From the NCBI GenBank assembly GCA_016709995.1, contig JADJLQ010000002.1:496001-560000 (forward strand): a DNA stretch of 64,000 nucleotides, in the 5' to 3' direction. The DNA comes from Saprospiraceae bacterium (GTDB taxonomy: Bacteria > Bacteroidota > Bacteroidia > Chitinophagales > Saprospiraceae). Below, in pieces: positions 1-7,933 of this stretch; position 1 is the stretch's first letter; the number at the start of each line of letters is the position of its first letter. The translations under genes and the position numbers were made by a program. The notes under the pieces were generated by a model. That model made no database searches. It saw only the letters and a program-made list of their open reading frames with translations, and had not been told where the DNA came from.

Positions 1-2
1 CG

Positions 3-695
3 GCCAAATACTGGCTGCACGCCAATATGCTGCTGCTCAACGGTCGTAAAATGAGTAAAAGCGATGGCAATACGATCTCTCCTCAGCAATTATTTACTGG
101 CGAGAGCCCTCACGTGACGCGCGGGTACGCGCCTATGGTGATCCGGTTTTTTATGCTCCAGACCCACTATCGCAGCACCCTGGATCTCACCGACGAAGCC
201 CTGCAAGGAGCTGAGAAAGGATTCAAACGCCTGATCGAAGCCACTCGCCATGTAAAAACCCTGGTCACTCAGGGCAATTCCTACGATCTAGCAACAGATA
301 CAGAACTCCTTGGTGTCCTGGACAGCTTATACAAGGAGATGAACGACGATTTTAATAGTCCCAAAGCCCTGGCCATTCTTTTTGACCTGGTGACGCGCAT
401 CAATTCTTTTAAAGATGGCCATACGGATATCCAACAGATCAGTCCTGCCACTCTAATCCGACTACAACAGGAAATCTCCCGTTGGGTCTTTGATATCCTG
501 GGTCTCCGAGACGACGAAGCTGCTGAAGGTGGCACGGACAAACTGGATGGAGTCATGCAATTACTGATAGATATTCGACAGCAGTCACGCGCCAAAAAAG
601 ATTATTCAGTTTCTGATCTGATGCGGGATCGGCTGGGCAAATTGAAGATAGTATTGAAGGATAGTAAGGAGGGGACGACCTGGGGTAATGAATAG
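3..695 (+). CDS. cysS: Cysteinyl-tRNA synthetase, C-terminal part (5' end outside window)
   Basis: Charges tRNA-Cys with cysteine in the cytoplasm. The reading frame is open from base 3, upstream of the first Met, so the gene enters from the left edge. The visible part starts in the catalytic core (AKYWLHANML), followed by the class I signature KMSKS in GRKMSKSDGN, then the helical DALR-type anticodon-binding domain (RFFMLQTHYRSTLDLTDEAL, DDFNSPKALAILFDL). The last third carries the RDxARxxKDYxxSDxxRDxL-like tail, here seen as QQSRAKKDYSVSDLMRDRLG. About the C-terminal 230 residues of a roughly 490-residue protein are present and look intact. Family assignment is secure; only the N-terminal Rossmann half is missing. 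Confidence 0.95.
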   Translation, partial: AKYWLHANMLLLNGRKMSKSDGNTISPQQLFTGESPHVTRGYAPMVIRFFMLQTHYRSTLDLTDEALQGAEKGFKRLIEATRHVKTLVTQGNSYDLATDTELLGVLDSLYKEMNDDFNSPKALAILFDLVTRINSFKDGHTDIQQISPATLIRLQQEISRWVFDILGLRDDEAAEGGTDKLDGVMQLLIDIRQQSRAKKDYSVSDLMRDRLGKLKIVLKDSKEGTTWGNE

Positions 696-1017
696 ACAGG
701 ATTCTTGAATCCATGGAGCAAATACAGAAGGAGAATCATTTTCTTAAAAAATACTAGTACGGAAACATTTATTTTATTTAATCCGGCGAATCCACCTTAA
801 AACACAGCATTAGATTTACACTTTTAACTTCTTTTATTGGTTAATGAGGAATTCCTAGGTACCTCCGCCATTATGATTATTTGCGATTTGCAAATCGCAA
901 ATTTGGACTATGAAAATCGAAATTCAAGGTTTGAGAAGATCATGGAGAAAATTAAATCAATTGTCAATGGCAGTCTTTAATAACAGAATATAGATATCCG
1001 ATTTTTTATTACACATC
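696..1017. other. Intergenic region after cysS with a perfect 24-bp palindrome
   Basis: No gene of normal size is visible. It contains the palindrome at 879-902 and, 7 bases after it, a 23-codon reading frame (910-981) starting MKIEIQGLRRSWRKLNQL. That frame resembles the beginning of a small DNA-binding antitoxin-like protein but stops at once, so it is either a leader peptide, a decayed gene start or chance. Confidence 0.4.
879..902. repeat. Perfect 24-bp palindrome
   Basis: The half-site ATTTGCGATTTG is followed directly by its exact reverse complement with no spacer. A palindrome this long and perfect is a good candidate for a dimer or tetramer operator, or a cruciform. It sits about 115 bases before the hypothetical gene at 1018 and 7 bases before a 23-codon reading frame. 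No T-run follows, so it is not a standard terminator. Confidence 0.7.
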
Positions 1018-1515
1018 ATGAACTTTGCACAATACTTATATCAATTTCAAGACACAGCCAATCAACTCGATAAAAAAATCCTGAAACAAAAAGGACTGGA
1101 GGTTGCTGTGGGCATCACCCTGGAATCAGTGTATCTAAAATTATACAAAAAATCCTGGGCCAATCCATCTCCGGATCCTTTGACTTCCACTTCCAGAATT
1201 TTCTTTTCTATCTGGGTGAATGAAGCTACCCTGGCAGAAGAAAAATTATTTTATAATATACATGCACTCAAACTTCGCCAGCTGCATGGTTATAAGATCG
1301 AAAGTAGAAAATTTGCCGACACCTTCAGAGCACTTTTTAAAACACTGGAAGATCAATGGCCCAATGTCAGCACTCAATTTGGACCCCTTACTTTAATAGA
1401 AGGTTGGTTACCCCTCGATATACCATCTTTGCCTCATCAATTAACACGCTTAGCTGATATCTTTTTGACACTAGAACCTTTGATCGACATCACACTGTCC
1501 AGGTTTCAGCGATAG
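1018..1515 (+). CDS. Hypothetical protein, 165 aa
   Basis: I do not recognise a family. The protein is cytoplasmic in appearance: no signal peptide, no membrane segment, no cysteine pairs. It is mixed charged and aromatic, predicted largely helical, with a Trp-containing stretch (SWANPSPD) near residue 42 and a C-terminal Leu-rich region. It stands alone on the plus strand, ending 44 bases before the convergent end of the TIR protein gene. The ATG at 1018 is the first start and is preceded by AT-rich DNA without a strong ribosome-binding site. Codon use looks like that of neighbouring genes, so I think it is real. Confidence 0.6.
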   Translation: MNFAQYLYQFQDTANQLDKKILKQKGLEVAVGITLESVYLKLYKKSWANPSPDPLTSTSRIFFSIWVNEATLAEEKLFYNIHALKLRQLHGYKIESRKFADTFRALFKTLEDQWPNVSTQFGPLTLIEGWLPLDIPSLPHQLTRLADIFLTLEPLIDITLSRFQR

Positions 1516-1559
1516 ATACAAAGAAGAATTCTACCGATCGATAGTCCTTGTTAGACTAT

Positions 1560-3341
1560 TCAATTTTTAATTCTGGATCTCACCTTTTGTACCTCGACCG
1601 CTGTTTTTAAACTGGGCCTTGCCTGCAGCACTTCAGGAGCTATCGTAGTCACTGTTGTCGGATTGGTTTTGAATTGTGCTTCTATCAAAATGGCATTGGC
1701 TTCTTTAAATTGAGGAGAAGATGCATCAATCGTTTTGAGGATTTCCAGTGCCTTGGCAGGTTGATTTAACTGCAATAATTTTTCTGAAAGCAGGATCTTA
1801 TCGGAAGTCAAGGCACTTTTCGGAGCAGCGACGGCAGAGACCTCCGTGTTGTTCTGAAGGATTTTTTTATCTACTTCAATAACTTTCGGATCAAGGCGCT
1901 CGCGAGGTACCTGCTGTGGGTCTACTTTTTTGTAATCCTCTTTGGCCTTTTGGTAATCTTTGTTTTTATTATACAGGTCACCCCGTCGTTCATAGAGTAT
2001 GCTCTTATTATATTGACTGCTGTCGATCAGCTGGGTGTACGCAGCGATCGCTATTTCTGGTTTTTTGTTTTTCTCAGCGACGACACCGGTTTTTAATATG
2101 ACAGCGGAATTGGAGGGGCTCAGGACATTAAGCTTTCTTAAGTACATGATCGCAGAATCGGGCTGATTAGATTGAATAGATGCATCAGCCATGAGTTGGT
2201 ATACAATGGTTTTTAAAGTATCACTTTGAAGCGTTTCGGGATGCAAATCTTTAAATATTTGGACAGACTTTTTAAAATCCTTGTTGCGATAAGCGACGAG
2301 TCCCAGCACATATTGAAGTACATTTTCGTACAGACTGTCTATGGCTTTGCCTTGGGTGAGATCTTCCAGGCTGACGATGGATTGGGTCAGGCTGAAGTCC
2401 TTGGCAGAAGCATTCATCACTTGTAGTGCATCATCACTCAGGCCAAAATCAGCCATAAAACTTCGTTGGGTTCCCATCTGTAAAAGTTGTCCGCTGAAAT
2501 ATAGGTCAGCTGCACATCGGCGAGCGATCAATTTTTGATCAGACAGCGTGGCCGGATGGTCCCTGTAAAACTCAGCGATATTATTGTCATTGTTCAGATC
2601 ATATTTTTGGCATTTTTTGGTAAACTCTCTTTCAAGTGTGTATTCCAGCTTTTCGTTTTCAGATGAGATGATTGGAAATATTAAAGTCTTGAGCTCGGCA
2701 CTATCTGTGAATGGTTCACATTCCTGAATAGAACTAGCAGTGACCGTTGGTTCGGTAACTGGAGGTGCATGCGAAGTCGAGCGAACAAATAAATAGGTTA
2801 TACCTGCGATGATGGGTAAAAAGACTAACCACCATTTATTAAGAAAGGACAGGGAGGAGTTTTCCTTGGCACCTAGAAGGAGTTTAAGATCTTTGATAAA
2901 TTTCTCTTTATAGATAGACCAGCTTTGAAGATCCAGTCTCATCGTCTGTGAATCCAGCATTTCTCTAATAGTCGCTGGCAGCTCAGCCGACTTGGGCAGG
3001 GTACTACCATTGACCAACACAGGTATGATAGCCAGTTTTTTTTCGATGGCATATTCTATTTCCTTTCGCACCCAGTCGCCTTCATCCTGGATGCGCAACC
3101 CGCCTTCATGATTTTTTTCCAACCAGTTTTGACCGATCATTACCAGGCAGATTTTGGCATTTGTACCAGCCTGATTCAGTACTTCCTTCCACTTTGCACC
3201 ACTATGGATGTCTGAAGTATCCAGAAACACACTGCCATCACCAAATTCTTTTTCAAGGCCTTCATGAATGACATTGACCTGGTCCTGGCTGAGGTCCGCT
3301 CTGCGATAGGATATAAAAATTACGTTTTTCAAATGCTCCAT
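1560..3341 (-). CDS. TIR domain protein with one membrane anchor and TPR region
   Basis: Residues 6-125 form a TIR domain: VIFISYRR at the start (beta-A), FLDTSDI (BB-loop region), and WVRKEIEYA with Glu94 in the position of the catalytic glutamate of NADase-type TIRs. A single hydrophobic segment lies near residues 170-187 (WWLVFLPIIAGITYLFV). The remaining 400 residues are mostly helical with TPR-like repeats (ALQYVLGLVAYRNKDFKKSVQIFKDL, ILYERRGDLYNKNKDYQKAKEDYKKV), probably outside the cytoplasm. TIR-TM-TPR architecture suggests a signalling or NAD-cleaving receptor rather than a known antiphage operon: there is no ThsA/ThsB-like partner beside it. It is divergent from the YdeI-like gene with a 41-bp gap. 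NADase activity is inference. Confidence 0.75.
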   Translation of the reverse strand: MEHLKNVIFISYRRADLSQDQVNVIHEGLEKEFGDGSVFLDTSDIHSGAKWKEVLNQAGTNAKICLVMIGQNWLEKNHEGGLRIQDEGDWVRKEIEYAIEKKLAIIPVLVNGSTLPKSAELPATIREMLDSQTMRLDLQSWSIYKEKFIKDLKLLLGAKENSSLSFLNKWWLVFLPIIAGITYLFVRSTSHAPPVTEPTVTASSIQECEPFTDSAELKTLIFPIISSENEKLEYTLEREFTKKCQKYDLNNDNNIAEFYRDHPATLSDQKLIARRCAADLYFSGQLLQMGTQRSFMADFGLSDDALQVMNASAKDFSLTQSIVSLEDLTQGKAIDSLYENVLQYVLGLVAYRNKDFKKSVQIFKDLHPETLQSDTLKTIVYQLMADASIQSNQPDSAIMYLRKLNVLSPSNSAVILKTGVVAEKNKKPEIAIAAYTQLIDSSQYNKSILYERRGDLYNKNKDYQKAKEDYKKVDPQQVPRERLDPKVIEVDKKILQNNTEVSAVAAPKSALTSDKILLSEKLLQLNQPAKALEILKTIDASSPQFKEANAILIEAQFKTNPTTVTTIAPEVLQARPSLKTAVEVQKVRSRIKN

Positions 3342-3382
3342 TTTTGAGGTTTTTACTTATCTATGTGTAAGGTAAACGATAA

Positions 3383-3982
3383 ATGTCCATAAAATCAATA
3401 CACCAGGAGAGGGAGATTGTATTCTTTCAGGGTCCGGCTGCATTCCGAAAATGGCTGATGAAATTTCATGCTAAGGAGAAAGAGCTTTTTGTAGGCTATT
3501 ACAAAAAGAGCACCGGCCTGCCTACCATGACCTGGTCCGAATCAGTAGATCAGGCACTGTGTTTTGGATGGATCGATGGGATCAGAAGGTCGATAGATCA
3601 GGAGCGATATTATATTCGATTTACCCCCCGCAATCCTAAGAGTATATGGAGTAAAATAAACCTTGAAAAAATGGAAGTCCTGCTGAATAACAACCTGGTT
3701 GCAGCTGCAGGAAGAGCGGTGTATGACCAACGCAATCGTAACAAAGTCAATATCTATTCATTCGAGCAAACCCAGGAAGTAGTATTGAAGCCAGTCTATT
3801 TAAAAAAATTCAAGGCAGATAAACCAGCTTATACCTGGTTTGTCGGGTCATCACCTTCCTATCAAAAAACAGCTATTCATTGGGTGATGAGTGCAAAACA
3901 AGAAGTCACTCAGTCAAAAAGATTACACGAATTGATTTCCGACAGCGCCCAAGGATTAAAGATCAAATCTTTGAGAAGGTAA
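3383..3982 (+). CDS. YdeI/OmpD-associated (OmdA) family protein
   Basis: About 200 residues matching the YdeI/OmdA family: AAFRKWLMKFHAKEKELFVGYYKKSTG, then the family signature ALCFGWIDGIRRSID, then YIRFTPRNPKSIWSKIN. In the family, proteins have been linked to bacteriocin or envelope-stress protection in enterobacteria, but the biochemical role is not established. Cytoplasmic; no signal peptide. It is divergent from the TIR protein with 41 bases between start codons. The second half (from about residue 125) ends in a basic tail. The ATG at 3383 gives the expected N-terminus. Family call is firm; function is open. Confidence 0.8.
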   Translation: MSIKSIHQEREIVFFQGPAAFRKWLMKFHAKEKELFVGYYKKSTGLPTMTWSESVDQALCFGWIDGIRRSIDQERYYIRFTPRNPKSIWSKINLEKMEVLLNNNLVAAAGRAVYDQRNRNKVNIYSFEQTQEVVLKPVYLKKFKADKPAYTWFVGSSPSYQKTAIHWVMSAKQEVTQSKRLHELISDSAQGLKIKSLRR

Positions 3983-4109
3983 GAAGGAGCGCGTTAGAAT
4001 TTAAATGCAGTGACATATTCAAAAATAAAGCCTGTCTCCCGGCTGAAAGGTCGTTCGAGAAAAAAAAATTCAACGTTTTTCTTTTCCGAATCAGGCAGAT
4101 GGTTTGGCA

Positions 4110-4145
4110 TTTTCCCTGGGGAAAAATGGGTTTTCCTAGGGAAAA
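4110..4145. repeat. Tandem palindromes TTTTCCC-TG-GGGAAAA and TTTTCC-TAG-GGAAAA
   Basis: The first inverted repeat is 4110-4125 with 7-bp arms; the second is 4131-4145 with 6-bp arms. Their centres are about 20.5 bp apart, two helical turns, so a protein could bind both on the same face. They lie about 80-110 bp upstream of the SWIB gene promoter. A regulatory role is inference. Confidence 0.5.
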
Positions 4146-4221
4146 TGAGGTTTTTTGGCAGAAAAATGTGATTGTCCCTAGAGAATTTTTTAAAAAAGGT
4201 GTTATATATTAAAATAAATAA

Positions 4222-4229
4222 TATATTTG
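4222..4229 (+). promoter_or_regulatory. Bacteroidota -7 element TATATTTG
   Basis: Exact match to TAnnTTTG, 67 bases before the ATG of the SWIB protein. No clear TTG -33 element at the usual spacing. Confidence 0.55.
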
Positions 4230-4295
4230 TACCCGATTTGAAATTTAAAATTTAAATCGAAACACAATTATTTTTTTAAAAAAAATTTGAAACTC

Positions 4296-4841
4296 ATGGC
4301 AACTAAAAAAGTCGTAAAAAAAGCAGCTGCAAAGCCTGCTGCAAAACCAGCCGCTAAGAAAGTAGCTGCAAAACCAGCTGCAAAACCAGCCGCTAAAAAA
4401 GCTGCTGCAAAACCAGCTGCAAAACCAGCCGCTAAAAAAGCCGCTGCAAAACCAGCCGCTAAAAAAGCTGCTCCTGCTAAAAAAGCTGCTCCTAAACCAG
4501 CAGCCAAAAAAGCTGCTCCTGCTAAAAAAGCTGCTGCCAAACCAGCAGCAAAAAAAAAAGTAGTTAAGCCAGCTAAGAAAAAATCAACCCGAAAGCCATC
4601 AGCCGCATTCATGAAAGCTATGAATCCAAGTGCTGATTTGGCAGCTGTAATAGGTAATAAAGCACTTCCTCGTACTGAGGTGGTAAAAAAAATATGGGAT
4701 TATATCAAAAAGAACAAGCTTCAAGACGCTAAAAACAAGCGTATGATCAATGCTGACGCTAAGTTGAGTCCTATATTCGGAGGCAAATCTCAGGTATCAA
4801 TGTTTGATATGGCTGGTTTGTTGTCAAAACAGTTGAGTTAA
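4296..4841 (+). CDS. Histone H1-like Lys/Ala/Pro repeat protein with C-terminal SWIB/MDM2 domain
   Basis: Residues 1-98 are almost only Lys, Ala, Pro and Val, in repeats of the type KPAAKPAAKKAA, like the tails of bacterial H1-type proteins; the DNA is repetitive to match. Residues 100-181 form a SWIB/MDM2-like domain (SAAFMKAMNPSADLAAVIG, PRTEVVKKIWDYIKKNKLQD, LSPIFGGKSQVSMFDMAGLL). SWIB-H1 combinations are known in chlamydiae, and a nucleoid or chromatin role is the likely function here. The ATG at 4296 (MATKKVVKK) is preferred over an upstream TTG at 4287. A strong terminator follows the gene, so it is a single-gene unit, probably highly expressed. Confidence 0.85.
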   Translation: MATKKVVKKAAAKPAAKPAAKKVAAKPAAKPAAKKAAAKPAAKPAAKKAAAKPAAKKAAPAKKAAPKPAAKKAAPAKKAAAKPAAKKKVVKPAKKKSTRKPSAAFMKAMNPSADLAAVIGNKALPRTEVVKKIWDYIKKNKLQDAKNKRMINADAKLSPIFGGKSQVSMFDMAGLLSKQLS

Positions 4842-4883
4842 TAATCTATATCAGTTTCGGAATTTTTCCTTTTAAATGACAAT

Positions 4884-4924
4884 AATTGCCGTCTTGGGTC
4901 ACACCAACGACGGCAATTTTTTTT
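4884..4924 (+). terminator. Intrinsic terminator after the SWIB gene
   Basis: Stem AATTGCCGTC (4884-4893) with GACGGCAATT (4909-4918), extended by TTGG/CCAA across a one-base bulge, then eight T bases. Placed 40 bases after the SWIB stop codon. Confidence 0.85.
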
Positions 4925-4937
4925 GCACTTCATTGAG

Positions 4938-4945
4938 TACATTTG
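4938..4945 (+). promoter_or_regulatory. -7 element TACATTTG for the esterase gene
   Basis: Exact TAnnTTTG match. Transcription would start near 4951, giving about 30 bases of leader before the GTG at 4982. It overlaps a TTG at 4943, which therefore cannot be the real start codon. Confidence 0.55.
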
Positions 4946-4981
4946 TCAGGAATTAAGCATTTTTTACTCAAAACTCCAGTC

Positions 4982-6649
4982 GTGAAATATCTTTTAATCC
5001 AGTTATCCTTTCTTTTATGTATCTCCATTCAAGCCCAGGTGCCCACGGGTTCTATCCAGGGTCCATTCAAATTTTATAGCAAGATCTATCCTGGTACGGA
5101 GCGCAATTATTGGCTATATGTGCCTGTGCAATATGATGCATCCAAGCCAGCTTGCAGTATGATTGTGCAAGACGGTTTGAGTCGCGCCAATGGTTGGAAA
5201 CTGTCAGCATATCTCGATACATTGATTCACCTCAAAGAAGTGCCGGTGATGATCGGTATCTATATCGATCATGGCCGGGTAAGCTCCAAAGACACGACCG
5301 ACTATCCACGATATAACCGAAGTTTTGAATACGACGGCCTAGGTGATCGATATGCGAGATTTTTAATTGAGGAGATCATCCCCGAAGTAAAAAAATTGTA
5401 TAACCTCAGCGACGACCCAAATGATCGAAGTATCGCAGGGGCGAGTAGCGGTGCGATCTGTGCATTTAATGCAGCATGGGAACGGCCTGATGTTTTCCGC
5501 AGAGTATTCAGTACGATTGGTACTTATGTAGGTTTGCGCGGGGCTGACGAAATGCATACGTTGGTGCGCAAGACAGCTCCAAAACCACTACGTGTTTTTT
5601 TAGAAGATGGGTACAATGATCTCAATATCTATGCCGGTGACTGGTATCTCGCCAATCAAACCATGTTGAGCGCACTTACCTGGGCGGGCTATGAAGTCAA
5701 TCATGCCTGGGGAGAAGGCACCCACAGTAGTACCCACGCATTGACCATCATCGGGGAAGGCTTGAAATGGTTATGGCAAGGATACCCCAATGCTGTGTCA
5801 ACCCATTTGGACCTATACAAAGGATTGCCCTTGATTAAAAGTCAGGAGGACTGGCAAGCTATTCCGACAGGCGTGGCATATGTAGATCGGATCGCATCCA
5901 ATTCAAAAGGTGAATTACATTTTACTGCCAGAGACGCAGCAGGTATTCGTAAAATAGAAGCGGACGGAAGTGTAATACCATTGACCAGGTATATCAAGAT
6001 ATATGATGAATTTGGTTTTGATACCAAGGATCAACTGATCTTATGTGGCAAAAACACTCCGGGTATTTCTATTGCTGAGAAGACAGGACTTAGGACTTTG
6101 GTAGACGGTGTCAGGTCTGACAAAATAGAGGTCACGCCTGAAGGATTTTATTTCAATTATGCCAATAAAAACAAGTTGGGATATTATAATTTTAAAACGA
6201 ATAAGACTATTACTATTCCCACCACTTCTAAAGTGAATGGTTTGGCGGTCAGTGCCGAGCAATCTTTTCTCAATTCCTTAGAGTCCGATGATGTATTTGG
6301 CTCTTCTTACAAAATAAATCCGGATGGCTCTTTAGTCAATGTACAATCTTATATCCATTATCATATACCTTATGGTAGGCCGACCACTGAAACCAGAAGT
6401 GCTGTCATCGATACCGCCAATCTGCTGTATACCGCGACCAATATGGGAGTACAGATATCCGATCAGCTCGGTCGGGTCAATATGATTCTTCCTGTTCCTG
6501 GAGTTTTTGTCAGTGATCTCTGTTTTGGCGGTCCGAACCTGGATGAACTGTATATCATCAGCAATGGGAAACTGTATAAAAGAAAATTGAACACGCAAGG
6601 TAAACCTGCTACATTAAAAGCCAGCAGACCCCCACGACCAGGCATGTGA
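4982..6649 (+). CDS. Exported esterase (enterochelin/feruloyl esterase type) fused to SMP-30-like beta-propeller
   Basis: From the GTG at 4982 the protein is 555 aa with signal peptide VKYLLIQLSFLLCISIQAQ. Residues about 25-265 are an alpha/beta hydrolase of the esterase-D/Fes type: nucleophile Ser155 in GASSG, likely acid Asp209 (FLEDGYND) and His248 (GEGTHSSTHA). Residues about 275-545 look like an SMP-30/gluconolactonase-like propeller (GVAYVDRIASNSKGELHFTA, NGLAVSAEQSFLNSLES). The same two-part layout is seen in exported carbohydrate esterases of Bacteroidota. Substrate unknown: an ester on plant or glycan material is plausible. The start at 4982 is chosen because it begins the signal peptide and lies after the promoter. 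Confidence 0.8.
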   Translation: MKYLLIQLSFLLCISIQAQVPTGSIQGPFKFYSKIYPGTERNYWLYVPVQYDASKPACSMIVQDGLSRANGWKLSAYLDTLIHLKEVPVMIGIYIDHGRVSSKDTTDYPRYNRSFEYDGLGDRYARFLIEEIIPEVKKLYNLSDDPNDRSIAGASSGAICAFNAAWERPDVFRRVFSTIGTYVGLRGADEMHTLVRKTAPKPLRVFLEDGYNDLNIYAGDWYLANQTMLSALTWAGYEVNHAWGEGTHSSTHALTIIGEGLKWLWQGYPNAVSTHLDLYKGLPLIKSQEDWQAIPTGVAYVDRIASNSKGELHFTARDAAGIRKIEADGSVIPLTRYIKIYDEFGFDTKDQLILCGKNTPGISIAEKTGLRTLVDGVRSDKIEVTPEGFYFNYANKNKLGYYNFKTNKTITIPTTSKVNGLAVSAEQSFLNSLESDDVFGSSYKINPDGSLVNVQSYIHYHIPYGRPTTETRSAVIDTANLLYTATNMGVQISDQLGRVNMILPVPGVFVSDLCFGGPNLDELYIISNGKLYKRKLNTQGKPATLKASRPPRPGM

Positions 6650-6837
6650 TGTGATAAGATGAATGATAATATCCTCAAAAATTGTATGGTGAATACCGAC
6701 CCTGAAGGAAGGTCGATTTATGTAAATTGCATTTGTCATTGCATCTAACTAATATTGGGTTGAATGCTAGATCAAGAATTTGATATTTTTACACTCCTAC
6801 TTATTGGATTATCACAAAATAACACTTCAGCAGAATC

Positions 6838-7101
6838 ATGAAGTCAAGCAATGCCGCCCGGGAAGAAATCTTCAAAATCATCAATAATCAGATAGAGGAA
6901 AATGACCCTCCTATCGTCAGGATCACCTATCGCCGATTACAGAATTTTAATTTTGATAAAGATAAAATCATGCAAATGATCGGCCAATGCCTGGTGATGG
7001 AGCTATACGATGTGATGAAGCACAAAAAGAAATTTAATGAAAAAAGGTATATTGAAAATCTAAAGGCGTTGCCAGAAAAACCTTTATCCTCAAAAACCTA
7101 A
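6838..7101 (+). CDS. Small hypothetical protein, 87 aa
   Basis: Charged, helical, cytoplasmic protein; no family recognised. It has an acidic and basic pattern (EEIFKIINNQIEEN, YRRLQNFNFDKDKIMQMIGQCLVMELYDVMK) that reads like a short two-helix-plus-strand domain. It lies alone after a 188-base gap from the esterase and ends 13 bases before the convergent end of the gntR-type gene. The ATG at 6838 is clear. Codon use is ordinary for the window, which supports it being real. Confidence 0.6.
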   Translation: MKSSNAAREEIFKIINNQIEENDPPIVRITYRRLQNFNFDKDKIMQMIGQCLVMELYDVMKHKKKFNEKRYIENLKALPEKPLSSKT

Positions 7102-7114
7102 ATTCGAGATCAGG

Positions 7115-7819
7115 TTAAAACAACCTCGAAAATTGATTTTCAAGATGATTTCGCATCCCATTGCGTAGCATCTCTGCAGACCCGTTTTCAATGATATGGA
7201 CGAGCCCTGTATGAGACACATATTTGTTTTTAGCTTCCGGTTTTCTAAGTAAGTCACTTTGGTGTACATACGCAAATACAGGCATGAGTAGTTTTTGAAA
7301 TTTTTTCATATTCTCATTGCCTGTGATCTCGTACAGTTTGCCATGAAACCGGATTTCGTGGTCAATATTGAATTTAAAATCCTCGGTGGCTTCCGGCTCA
7401 ATCGCTACGATTTCTTTTAATTCGTCTATATCTTTTTTGGAGACTTTGGCCATGATCAGGTCTGCCATTCCAATCTCGAGCACCAACCTGAATTCAAACA
7501 GGTTCTTCAGAGTGACCTCGTCCAGCAATTTTGGGATCAGGCTTTTCTCCAGAATGGCCATCAGGTCAGGATTGGTCAGTACGGCCCCTCTTTTTTTCTT
7601 TGATTCCACCAGGCCGATCATCCGGAGTCTAAGCAAAGCTTCCCTAACCACCGTCCTGCTGACTTGAAGCGTAGAAGCAAGTTCGATTTCTTTTGGCAGA
7701 GCGTCACCGGCTTTAAAATTGTTGTCTATTAGGTAGTCAATGAGGTTTTCTTCAACCTGGTCCACCAGCGAACTATGATCTACTGATTTTATTTTTGCCC
7801 TCAACCCCAGTGTCCCCAT
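7115..7819 (-). CDS. GntR family regulator, FadR subfamily (NanR-like by context)
   Basis: 234 aa. N-terminal winged helix (residues about 18-85): LVDQVEENLIDYLIDNNFKAGDALPKE, then SRTVVREALLRLRMIGLVESKKKRG, the classic GntR recognition region. C-terminal FCD-type all-helical sensor domain (about 95-225) with FEFRLVLEIGMADLI and FHGKLYEITGN, where conserved Asp/His residues usually bind a metal and an organic acid. It is divergent from the SusC gene that begins the sialic acid locus. In Escherichia coli NanR is also FadR-type and senses N-acetylneuraminate, so sialic acid control is likely but inferred. A palindrome with a GTnnnAC core lies in front of susC at 7934, and a degenerate copy overlaps this gene's own start (7819-7833). 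Confidence 0.85.
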   Translation of the reverse strand: MGTLGLRAKIKSVDHSSLVDQVEENLIDYLIDNNFKAGDALPKEIELASTLQVSRTVVREALLRLRMIGLVESKKKRGAVLTNPDLMAILEKSLIPKLLDEVTLKNLFEFRLVLEIGMADLIMAKVSKKDIDELKEIVAIEPEATEDFKFNIDHEIRFHGKLYEITGNENMKKFQKLLMPVFAYVHQSDLLRKPEAKNKYVSHTGLVHIIENGSAEMLRNGMRNHLENQFSRLF

Positions 7820-7833
7820 TATGTATAATTTAA
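7819..7833. promoter_or_regulatory. Degenerate copy of the candidate GntR operator
   Basis: TTATGTATAATTTAA shares TTATGT and the outer TAA of the palindrome at 7934-7948 and overlaps the gntR start codon. Possible autoregulatory site; weak evidence. Confidence 0.3.
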
Positions 7834-7898
7834 TATTTACTAGTAAGTTGTATTGATCCCAAGGAAGGCAAATTTATTAAAATATTCAATAAATAACT

Positions 7899-7927
7899 TT
7901 GATTTTTGGAATATTGTTTTAATTTTG
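7899..7927 (+). promoter_or_regulatory. Promoter of the SusC-led sialic acid operon
   Basis: TTG at 7899-7901, 18 bases of spacer, then TAATTTTG at 7920-7927: a full Bacteroidota -33/-7 promoter. Start of transcription expected near 7933, inside the palindrome at 7934-7948. Confidence 0.7.
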
Positions 7928-7933
7928 ACATTA

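Larger units (their letters stand above)
3983..4295. other. Intergenic region with two palindromes and a promoter
   Basis: No credible gene. It holds two closely spaced TTTTCC/GGAAAA palindromes (4110-4145) and a Bacteroidota -7 element (4222-4229) for the SWIB gene, followed by an AT-rich untranslated leader of about 60 bases. Confidence 0.6.

Noticed and set aside
1560..3982. Thoeris or other named TIR antiphage system
   Set aside because: No ThsA/ThsB-like partner, no sirtuin or SLOG protein, and the TPR tail points to a stand-alone membrane protein.
3880..4212. 110-codon frame overlapping the YdeI-like gene
   Set aside because: It begins inside the real gene in another frame, ends in non-coding DNA with the palindromes, and has no family pattern.
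4268..4612. Minus-strand Ala/Gly/Phe-rich frame
   Set aside because: It is the antisense shadow of the Lys/Ala/Pro repeats of the SWIB protein.
4943..4981. TTG start for the esterase
   Set aside because: This TTG is part of the TACATTTG promoter element; the GTG at 4982 starts the signal peptide.
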